NCBI GenBank assembly: GCA_026387845.1
Contig: JAPLKX010000231.1
Coordinates: 1 to 18,647, forward strand
Direction of reading: 5' to 3'
Length of the DNA: 18,647 nucleotides
Source: Candidatus Hydrogenedentota bacterium
GTDB taxonomy: Bacteria; Hydrogenedentota; Hydrogenedentia; Hydrogenedentales; SLHB01
A program made the position numbers and the translations under genes. Position 1 is the first letter of the stretch. Every line of letters begins with the position of its first letter. The notes below the pieces were generated by a model. The model did no database searches. It was given only the letters and a program-made list of their open reading frames with translations, and was not told the origin of the DNA. Below are positions 12,605 to 18,647 of the stretch, piece by piece.

Positions 12605-15088
12605 TCACCTTTGCTGCGTTTCGGGTAAGCGTGCCAGTTCGGATTGCAGGTCGCGCCGTGCAGCCTCGCCGAACTTCAACCTGCCCAGCACATCGATTAT
12701 ATGCGCGCGTGCCGCGGCGGGTCCAGCCGTGGCGAGCAAGTGGCGGGCGTAGGCCCTGTGCAGGCCGGGGTCGGGCGCGCTCATCAGCGAGGGTCTGAGC
12801 TTGCGTACGTCCTCGAAGAAGCCGTCCAGCCGGTTCAGTTCGATGGTGCAGGCCTGGTACCCGCCCCAGGCATCGAGGAGACCCGGATCGTTGTCAACCG
12901 CCGCCTTATAGGCTGCGCAGGCCTTTTCCGGATCACGCGCTCTGCCGTATGCGGCGCCAAGCCGCCAGTTGGTGTTGGCCAAGATGCTCCTGTACTTACC
13001 GGGGTCGCGCTTCATCGGGCTGATGGCGGTTTCCAGCGACTTTATATAGCCGTCAAAAGCGCCCGTTTTGATCGCCAACTGCTCATAAGAAGACCACAAC
13101 TCGGCGTGGGGCGGGCAAAACCGCGCCGCGGCCTGAAACCTATCCTCCGCCGCCTGGAGATCTCCCCCCAGCACGTACGTCTGGCCGATGCGCGTGTGCA
13201 GGAGGCTCTTGTCCTCGCCGCCGGCCGCCAGCGCCTCGAGGTAGTGCGCCCGGCTTTGCTCGAGCAGATCGACCCGCTGCGCAGCGTCCCCTGTCGAGGC
13301 CGCCCGCATCAGGGCCGCCGTGCCCAGCACGTCAAGCGCCTGTGGGAGCGGCTTGCACAGGTCCAGCGCCGCGCTTGCATATTTCTCGGCCTGGTCGTTG
13401 TCGCCGCTGTTCACGAGCAATTGGGCGAGGTCAACGAGGGCCGGAAGATACTGGGGGTTCTTCAGAATCGCCCGTTGCAGGCACGGGCGTGAATCGCCGC
13501 CTTTTTGGTGTGCGGCGCCCACGGCGTGACCCAGCAGATAGCTGATTTCCCAGTTCCACGGGTCCAGTTTTTCGGCGCGCGCCAGCATGTTCTGCGCGTG
13601 TGGGACGTCGTCCCGGGCACTTTTCAGGAGCACGGCCGCCGTGAATACGCGCACCCCCAGCAGGCTGAACCAAGCTGCAAACAATGCCAGGCCCGCCGGC
13701 ACGAGCACGTGCCGCCAACGCGCGGTTTTCGTTACGCCGATGCTTGTCGCGCGATCGAAAAGGCCGGCGGCCACGGCAAACAGCGCGCCCGACGCGGGGG
13801 TCTTCAGATTGAACCCGAACAGGCCGTCCACCCACCAGGCGAAGAAGAACGCGGCAAACATCAGGCCGAGGTGGCGGTCGGCGGTGTTTTGCGCCCGCCA
13901 AAAAAGTACTGTCGAGCCAATCAGCGTCACGGCTATCATGGCCAGGAAGATTGCCGCGGCGGGCACGCCGCCGGAAACCGCCGCGTAGAGGATTTCGCAG
14001 TGGGGGTGGTCGTTGATCATGTGGCGGCGAGCGAAATGCTCCTGCTCGAATGGCGTCCAAAACCGCGCGTTTTCGATCACATAGTTGCCGGGCCCATAAC
14101 CCAGGATCGGTTCGGCGGCGATCATTTTGCAGGCGCTGAAGTACGAGTTGTAGCGGAGCAGCAGCGAGCCGTCGAGCGGCAAGCGCGCCCCTGAGAAGGC
14201 AAAAAAGCCAACCATCGCTACCGTTACCACCGCCATGAAAAGAAGCCGCCGAAAACGCAGGTCCCATCTCCGAATGGGACCGCTGCGACGTGTTGCCCAG
14301 TCCGAATCGGAATTCGGACCTACGGACTTGGCACTTTCTTTGCCCGCCAGCATCAGCAGAAGCAGGGCAAAAATTCCTGCCGAGACCGCCGCCAGAATGC
14401 CGGCTCGATGATGAGTCAACGCCAGGTGAATCACGAACACCGGCAGCAATGCCAGCGCCACGCGCGACTTTTCCGCCGCCGCCAGGTACGCCGCCAGCAC
14501 CAACACCAGCACCAGCGTGTGGCCGGCATAATTGGAGTTGCCGAACGTTGACGCCAGATCTTTGGTTTCGGCCGGGTCGCTCAACGGCACGGGATTGAAT
14601 CCCAGCCGCTGCATAAAACCGAACGCAGAAGCAATCGCCATTGAAATGCAGATGATCAAAAAAAGCCGACTCACCTGCACTCTGTCAGAATAAGCGCGGG
14701 ATGCCGCCAAAAAAAGAACAAATAGTGAGACAAACCGCCCGATCTCAGCCAGGCCGTTGCCGGGGTACCGCGAGACCAGCCCCGCAACCGCGTTGATCGC
14801 GACAAAACCTGCCAGTACAGGAAACAGCAGGCCGGGGCGCGCCGCCGCCCCCTCGCGATCTCGCAGGGCCTGCCACAACAGCAACGCCGACAGTACCAGC
14901 GCCGACAACGGCATCAGCATGACTTTTACGTCAAGCCCCGGCTGCGGAGTCGCCGGGTAGACGGCCAGGATGAGCAACACCAGCGTTGCGGCCACAACCA
15001 CGCGCATTGCGCGGGCGGGATCCAGCGTTTGGGTGCGTTTACGTTTAGGCGCCAATGCTGACCTCGTGCTGCATGAGAATGCGTGCAT
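12605..15088 (-). CDS. O-antigen ligase/polymerase-like membrane protein with C-terminal TPR domain
   Basis: From the ATG at 15088 the protein has 827 residues. A TTG at 15055 with GAGGT five bases upstream is a strong alternative start, and a TTG at 15115 also lies in frame. About ten to twelve membrane segments are followed by a soluble tail. Counting from 15088, the ligase landmarks are FGNSNYAG (182-189), ALTHHRAGILAAVSAG (223-238), PILGYGPGNY (327-336) and INDHPHCEILYAAVSGG (358-374). They correspond to the FGNxNxxAG, SRgA-like, G-x-G and H-(N/C)E motifs of WaaL/PglL/Wzy relatives. Residues about 490-770 are TPR-like repeats (HAQNMLARAEKLDPWNWE, DQAEKYASAALDL, EKACAAYKAAVDNDP). It shares this architecture with the 714-residue protein at 2600-4744, but the sequences are only loosely alike. 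A cytoplasmic-type loop holds an unusual palindromic stretch (14260-14328). The glycosyltransferase follows in the same operon. Confidence 0.85.
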   Translation of the reverse strand: MHAFSCSTRSALAPKRKRTQTLDPARAMRVVVAATLVLLILAVYPATPQPGLDVKVMLMPLSALVLSALLLWQALRDREGAAARPGLLFPVLAGFVAINAVAGLVSRYPGNGLAEIGRFVSLFVLFLAASRAYSDRVQVSRLFLIICISMAIASAFGFMQRLGFNPVPLSDPAETKDLASTFGNSNYAGHTLVLVLVLAAYLAAAEKSRVALALLPVFVIHLALTHHRAGILAAVSAGIFALLLLMLAGKESAKSVGPNSDSDWATRRSGPIRRWDLRFRRLLFMAVVTVAMVGFFAFSGARLPLDGSLLLRYNSYFSACKMIAAEPILGYGPGNYVIENARFWTPFEQEHFARRHMINDHPHCEILYAAVSGGVPAAAIFLAMIAVTLIGSTVLFWRAQNTADRHLGLMFAAFFFAWWVDGLFGFNLKTPASGALFAVAAGLFDRATSIGVTKTARWRHVLVPAGLALFAAWFSLLGVRVFTAAVLLKSARDDVPHAQNMLARAEKLDPWNWEISYLLGHAVGAAHQKGGDSRPCLQRAILKNPQYLPALVDLAQLLVNSGDNDQAEKYASAALDLCKPLPQALDVLGTAALMRAASTGDAAQRVDLLEQSRAHYLEALAAGGEDKSLLHTRIGQTYVLGGDLQAAEDRFQAAARFCPPHAELWSSYEQLAIKTGAFDGYIKSLETAISPMKRDPGKYRSILANTNWRLGAAYGRARDPEKACAAYKAAVDNDPGLLDAWGGYQACTIELNRLDGFFEDVRKLRPSLMSAPDPGLHRAYARHLLATAGPAAARAHIIDVLGRLKFGEAARRDLQSELARLPETQQR
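14260..14328. repeat. Double-hairpin palindromic element inside the ligase gene
   Basis: Two perfect hairpins lie close together: GGTCCCAT (14260-14267) with ATGGGACC (14274-14281) around a 6-base loop, and GTCCGAAT (14300-14307) with ATTCGGAC (14312-14319) around a 4-base loop. A further CGGACT at 14323-14328 can pair with AGTCCG at 14299-14304. TCCGAAT is shared by the first loop and the second stem. The coding frame passes through as a polar segment (KSVGPNSDSDW onward) between membrane segments. It resembles a small palindromic insertion tolerated in a loop. Confidence 0.5.
15061..15065 (-). promoter_or_regulatory. Shine-Dalgarno GAGGT before an alternative ligase start
   Basis: GAGGT at 15065-15061 is five bases before TTG 15055-15053. 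Starting there leaves a short basic N-terminus before the first membrane segment. The ATG at 15088 has no such site, so the real start may be this TTG. Confidence 0.4.
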
Positions 15089-15190
15089 ATTGTCAAAAGA
15101 ACAAAAGTGAAGCAACTGCGGCCGGTTTTTAAAAATGGGTGGGAAACGCTATAGTTAGAACGGTGACAGGCATTTGCAGGGACATGGCTG

Positions 15191-16627
15191 ATGAGCAGGC
15201 AGGAAAACATGGTGACATCAGGACCCCCAATTGAGGCGGCCGCCCGCGGGCAAAACGGCGCAGGTGCTGCCAAGGGATTTCGTGAAGTTTCGCAGGTTTC
15301 CCTGGCGTCAGTTGATTTTCTTCTTTGTTCGGGCATTATCGCGCTGGCGCTCCAGGTGCGGTTTTGGGGCGACGTGCCGGTGCAACACAAATTGCCGTAC
15401 CTGCTGACGTTCCCCGGTCTTGTGGCGTGGCAGGTGTTTGCCGCGAAATTTTTTGGCCTATATGATTTCCGGCACAAGCTGATGGCGGTGGATCACGTGT
15501 TCGGCGCGTTGGGCGCGGCCGTATTCGGCGTGGCGCCCGGCTACATGTTCCTGGTGCTGTTCAGCCTGTACTACGCCCCGTGGTTCGAACTGTCGCGCCT
15601 GGTGACGCTGCTGGTGTTTGTGCTGACCGCGGCATGGTTTGCGGCGTCGCGGATCGCGCTGCTGGCATGGCTCCGGCTCCGGGGGCACGAGGTCCGGGTG
15701 GTGCTGGTGGGCCGGCTCGAAAAATGCCGCCAGTTGGCCGGCGATATCGTGGCGCACGCACCCCGCCTCGTGAAACTGGCCGGAATCGCCCCCATGGAGC
15801 AGGCCGCGGCCGGCGGCGATATTATCGGCCACACGGGCGAGTTGAACCAACTGGTGAGGCGCGAGCGGATCGACGAACTCGTCCTGGTCGGAGCCGACGT
15901 ACCCCAGCACCAGTTGCGCGGCCTCCTCACCGAGTGCGAGCAGAGCAGAGCCGAAGTGTTCATCTATCCCGACCTCGACCTCGCCATACTCGCCCACACA
16001 AAAGTCACCAACATTGCCGGGCTCCCGCTGATCCCGCTCGAACCGTTCTTTGCCACAAGCCCGTACCGGTTCGTTAAGCGCCTCACCGATGTTGTGGCGG
16101 CATCTTTCCTGCTCGTCGTAACGCTCCCGCTGGCCGCACTCGCCGCACTCGCCATCAAGCTCGACTCGAGCGGCCCGGTCCTGTTCAGCCAGCCGCGCGT
16201 CGGCCTCAACGGCCGCGAGTTCCGCGTCTACAAGTTCCGCACCATGATCGTCAACGCCGAGGCGGGCAGCGGGCCCGTGCTGGCGACCCGGCAGGACCCC
16301 CGCGTCACGCGAGCCGGCAGGATCCTGCGGCGGTGGCGCATCGACGAGATACCGCAGTTCTGGAACGTGCTCCGGGGCGACATGAGCCTCGTCGGCCCGA
16401 GGCCCGAGCGGCGCGAGTTCGTCGACGAGTTCGTGAAAGAAACGCCCCTGTACGACAGGCGGTTTCTGGTTCGGCCGGGCATGACGGGCCTCGCGCAGGT
16501 CAATGGCCGGTACGATACCGACTACACCCACAAGATCCGCTACGACCTCATCTACATCAACAGCCTGTCTCTGGCCACGGATCTGCGCATCCTGGTGCTG
16601 ACCGTCCGCGCGATCCTGGCGGGGTAA
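15191..16627 (+). CDS. Polyprenyl-phosphate phosphoglycosyl transferase (WcaJ/WbaP-type), initiates the repeat unit
   Basis: The 478-residue protein has the long PGT architecture: an N-terminal region with about four to five membrane segments (about 38-160), a Rossmann-like middle domain (VRVVLVGRLEKC at 168-179 to DELVLVGADV at 228-237), a further hydrophobic segment at 299-322, and the catalytic bacterial sugar transferase domain to the end. Signature motifs are VYKFRTMIVNAE (346-357), the catalytic Asp-Glu dyad in RIDEIPQFWNVL (D385, E386), GDMSLVGPRPER (396-407) and RPGMTGLAQVNGR (428-440). It transfers a sugar-1-phosphate from a UDP-sugar to undecaprenyl phosphate at the inner membrane, the first committed step. 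The ATG at 15191 has AGGGA 8 bases upstream; an ATG at 15209 also has an AGGA. It is divergent from the ligase-like gene and heads an operon with the flippase. Confidence 0.92.
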   Translation: MSRQENMVTSGPPIEAAARGQNGAGAAKGFREVSQVSLASVDFLLCSGIIALALQVRFWGDVPVQHKLPYLLTFPGLVAWQVFAAKFFGLYDFRHKLMAVDHVFGALGAAVFGVAPGYMFLVLFSLYYAPWFELSRLVTLLVFVLTAAWFAASRIALLAWLRLRGHEVRVVLVGRLEKCRQLAGDIVAHAPRLVKLAGIAPMEQAAAGGDIIGHTGELNQLVRRERIDELVLVGADVPQHQLRGLLTECEQSRAEVFIYPDLDLAILAHTKVTNIAGLPLIPLEPFFATSPYRFVKRLTDVVAASFLLVVTLPLAALAALAIKLDSSGPVLFSQPRVGLNGREFRVYKFRTMIVNAEAGSGPVLATRQDPRVTRAGRILRRWRIDEIPQFWNVLRGDMSLVGPRPERREFVDEFVKETPLYDRRFLVRPGMTGLAQVNGRYDTDYTHKIRYDLIYINSLSLATDLRILVLTVRAILAG

Positions 16628-16636
16628 GGGGGCGCT

Positions 16637-18145
16637 TTGACGGAACAGACCCCATCCAGCGACCTCGGCAGGCACGGACGGAACATCTCTTGGCTGCTGA
16701 TTGTCGACGGGGTCTGGAAAATCCCATCGGTTTTCTATTTTGCCTATATTTTCGAGAAGCTGACCAAAGCCGAGAACGAACTCTACACGCTGTTCATTTC
16801 GGTGCTGCCGATGGTGATGGTGATCAATGCCTTCGGATTTCAGGACGTCGTCAAACGGGAGGTCGCCAAACGGTGGGAGGCCGTCCACCGCCTGATGGGC
16901 TCGGCGCTGCTGGCTCAGTTTATCCTGTTTTCCGCGGGGACGGCGGCGACGTGGCTGATCGCGTTCGCCGTTGGCGTTTCGCCGGAGATGCGCCGGCTGG
17001 TCCTGCTGTGGCCGGTGGCCGGGTTTCTGGCGTCCGCGGTCGAGATGCACAACGCCCTGTTCGCCGCCCACGAACGGTTCCGAGAACTCAGCCTGATCAC
17101 CGTGCTCACCAGGATGATCACCGTCGCCGGGGCGCTGGGCCTCCTGTACGCGGGCTGCCGGGTGAACGCGCTGGTGGCGTACGTCACGGGCGTGTACGTC
17201 ATCCAGTTGGCGATGAGCTACACCGTGTTCCGCATCAAATGCGGCGGCTACCGGTTCAGCGCCTCCCTCGATGCGGTTCGCTACCTGTTTCGCGAAGGCT
17301 TGACCATGGCCGTCGGCCGGGTTGCCGCCACCAGTTATTACCAGCTCGACATGCCCGCAATACGCCTCTTCGGGAGCCAGGCCATGGCCATCGAGTACGC
17401 CGTCGGCCCCAGGTTCTTCGTCCTGCTGACCACCCTGCCCAACACGCTCGAAAGCATCTTTTTCCCGATCCTGAGCCGGAAAACGTCGCCCGGAAACGAC
17501 GGTTCGGGTTTAGTTATCGAGCGCTTTGTAAAGCTGACTTGGCTGGTGGCCCTCCCAATGGCCGTCGGAATGACGATCGTCGGCGATGATATCGTGCGGA
17601 CGCTGGCGGGCGAGCAATACCTTAACGGCGTGCCCGTGGTGGTGATGTTCACGTGGGTGGTCGCCCTGGCCATGCTCGACCGCGTGGCGGTCGTCTATTT
17701 GCGGGCGGCGGGCCGGCAAGGCGCCGTGATGTGGATCTACGCCGCGGCCCTGGCGGCCAAATCGGCCCTGTGCATCCCCGCCATCTGGTTCTGGGGCATC
17801 AACGGCATGCTCATCGTCAGCGTAGCATGCTCCGCAGCCATTACGCTCTATATTCTTGCCGCTATGCACGCACTGATACCCACCGTGCATCTGCGGACGG
17901 TGCTGGCGCTCGGACTGCGCCCCGCCGCAGCGGCATTGCTTATGGCAGGTGGGCTATGGGTGTGCGACATCTTGCATTTGTTCGCCGGCGTGTCTCATCC
18001 GGTCTTCATCACGGTGCCGCTGGGTGCAATCCTGTACGGCCTGTCGCTCGTGTTGCTCGGTGCGCTGGACGAGTTTGATTGGCAATTCCTGGCAAAGACA
18101 CTCAAGATTGACCGCGCTCCCGCGAGCCCCGAGGCGAAAACATGA
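16637..18145 (+). CDS. Wzx-like oligosaccharide flippase (MOP/MATE superfamily)
   Basis: The 502-residue protein has about twelve to fourteen hydrophobic segments spread from residue 18 to about 485, as in Wzx flippases. Typical features are the first helix with charged residues (ISWLLIVDGVWKIPSVFYF), FGFQDVVKREVAKR at 66-79 after the second segment, and a late DRVAVVYLRAAGRQG-type loop. It would move the undecaprenyl-linked repeat unit to the periplasmic side. The start is TTG at 16637, since no ATG or GTG is available before the first membrane segment; AAGGGGG ends 4 bases upstream. It lies 9 bases after the phosphoglycosyl transferase and its stop overlaps the next start, so all are in one operon. 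The separate flippase at the left edge of the window is a different gene. Confidence 0.88.
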   Translation: MTEQTPSSDLGRHGRNISWLLIVDGVWKIPSVFYFAYIFEKLTKAENELYTLFISVLPMVMVINAFGFQDVVKREVAKRWEAVHRLMGSALLAQFILFSAGTAATWLIAFAVGVSPEMRRLVLLWPVAGFLASAVEMHNALFAAHERFRELSLITVLTRMITVAGALGLLYAGCRVNALVAYVTGVYVIQLAMSYTVFRIKCGGYRFSASLDAVRYLFREGLTMAVGRVAATSYYQLDMPAIRLFGSQAMAIEYAVGPRFFVLLTTLPNTLESIFFPILSRKTSPGNDGSGLVIERFVKLTWLVALPMAVGMTIVGDDIVRTLAGEQYLNGVPVVVMFTWVVALAMLDRVAVVYLRAAGRQGAVMWIYAAALAAKSALCIPAIWFWGINGMLIVSVACSAAITLYILAAMHALIPTVHLRTVLALGLRPAAAALLMAGGLWVCDILHLFAGVSHPVFITVPLGAILYGLSLVLLGALDEFDWQFLAKTLKIDRAPASPEAKT

Positions 18146-18647
18146 TGCCCGGCTACCCGCGCGTCCTGATGCTGATCGATACCTACCCCGGTTCCGCTGT
18201 TTTGTCCGACTACAGCGGCGAGGCCAACCAACTGCGCGCGCTTTCCCCACGGCTGCAGGCGGCCGGCGTCGAGGTTCGGGTGCTGACATCGCATGTGGCG
18301 CGGCGCGACGCGGAGGACGAGGTGGACGGCGTTCGCGTAATTCGGCTGGCGGCGCCGGCAGGCTTGCGGCGGTCGGCGCGTTTTGCCCAGCGCATGCCGA
18401 TGTGGTTGCTGCGCCACCGCAGGGAGTGGGACATCGTCCATATTCATAGCACGGCACGATCGGCGCTCGCGGCACTCGCGGCTACGCGCGTACTCGGCAA
18501 GAAAAGCCTGCTGAAGTTCACGCTCATGGGTTCCGACGACGCGATCACCGTGCGCGAGTCGAGGTTGAGCGGCATCAAGATGAGGCTGCTCCGCCTGGCC
18601 GACGCTTACGTCGCGCCGTCGACCGCGTTGGCCGAGTCGGTGTGGGC
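18142..18647 (+). CDS. Family 4 glycosyltransferase, N-terminal part (cut by window edge)
   Basis: The frame opens with ATGATG at 18142, overlapping the flippase stop by four bases, and remains open to the right edge, giving 168 residues. The N-terminal GT-B acceptor domain is visible: VLMLIDTYPG at 8-17, then SGEANQLRALSPRLQAAGVE at 25-44 (the helix after the glycine-rich loop of GT4 enzymes), VRVLTSH at 45-51, WDIVHIHSTARSALAAL at 96-112 and LKFTLMGSDD at 124-133. The donor-binding half with the E-x7-E motif lies outside the window. It probably adds one of the sugars of the repeat unit. The second ATG of the pair (18145) is an equally possible start. Confidence 0.85.
   Translation, partial: MMPGYPRVLMLIDTYPGSAVLSDYSGEANQLRALSPRLQAAGVEVRVLTSHVARRDAEDEVDGVRVIRLAAPAGLRRSARFAQRMPMWLLRHRREWDIVHIHSTARSALAALAATRVLGKKSLLKFTLMGSDDAITVRESRLSGIKMRLLRLADAYVAPSTALAESVW

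Noticed and set aside
11752..12798. Open frame of 348 codons on the plus strand opposite the GT4 gene
   Set aside because: It has no recognisable motif and an Arg/His/Gln-rich composition; the minus strand carries a complete GT4 with all motifs.
15074..15096. A perfect TTGACA on the minus strand (15096-15091) just before the ligase ATG
   Set aside because: No -10-like hexamer lies 16-18 bases downstream, and a promoter there would start transcription inside the gene for the start at 15088. It would only make sense if the TTG at 15055 or a later start were used.
15458..17071. Long open frame of 537 codons on the minus strand opposite the phosphoglycosyl transferase and flippase
   Set aside because: The translation is low-complexity and rich in His, Gln, Arg and Asp, with no domain, and the plus strand here codes two clear families. 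It is a shadow frame caused by high G+C third positions.
16333..17589. Open frame of 418 codons on the plus strand in another frame over the transferase and flippase
   Set aside because: It is Arg/Gly/Pro-rich without motifs and overlaps well-supported genes; a shadow.
1..18647. CRISPR arrays, tRNA or rRNA genes, insertion sequences
   Set aside because: Reading both strands showed no regularly spaced repeats, no tRNA-like or rRNA-like stretches and no transposase motifs.

Overview
The window is a dense, high-G+C surface-polysaccharide locus from a Gram-negative-type bacterium. Nearly every gene belongs to Wzx/Wzy-style assembly of an undecaprenyl-linked glycan: flippases, O-antigen polymerase/ligase-like proteins, a chain-length (Wzz-like) protein, a phosphoglycosyl transferase that starts the repeat unit, glycosyltransferases, and a nucleotide-sugar modification trio. 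Phylum cannot be fixed from the sequence. TPR-tailed O-antigen ligase-like proteins and the gene style fit uncultured environmental lineages (for example PVC or Hydrogenedentota-type bacteria, or deep-branching proteobacteria), but that is a guess. There is no rRNA, tRNA, insertion sequence or CRISPR array.

Layout. (1) 1-464 minus: N-terminal part of a Wzx-like flippase that runs off the left edge. (2) 520-4744 plus: a decayed copy of a signal-peptide gene start, a SAM methyltransferase, a secreted protein of unrecognised family, and an O-antigen ligase-like membrane protein with a TPR tail. (3) 4739-8605 minus, reading toward block 2: a Wzz-like protein, a second secreted protein homologous to the first, and an O-antigen polymerase/ligase without TPRs. 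Blocks 2 and 3 are therefore mirror-image modules (secreted protein followed by Wzy/ligase) that meet tail to tail with overlapping stop codons. (4) 8606-8809: a divergent promoter region with good sigma-70-type promoters on both strands. (5) 8810-11408 plus: a Gfo/Idh/MocA dehydrogenase, a hexapeptide N-acetyltransferase and a DegT-family aminotransferase, the enzyme set that puts an acetamido group at C3 of a UDP-sugar. (6) 11419-15088 minus: a GT4 glycosyltransferase downstream of a third O-antigen ligase-like protein, also TPR-tailed. (7) 15191 to the right edge, plus: a WcaJ/WbaP-type initiating phosphoglycosyl transferase, a complete Wzx-like flippase and the start of another GT4.

Working together (inference): the dehydrogenase, aminotransferase and acetyltransferase make an aminosugar donor. 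The phosphoglycosyl transferase loads the first sugar phosphate on undecaprenyl phosphate, the GT4 enzymes extend it and a Wzx protein flips it. One or more Wzy/ligase-like proteins then polymerise it or transfer it to an acceptor, with length set by the Wzz-like protein.

The strongest novelty is the pair of homologous secreted two-domain proteins, each next to its own Wzy/ligase gene, plus the 5' stub of a third copy. They are candidates for a periplasmic or exported partner of the ligase step.
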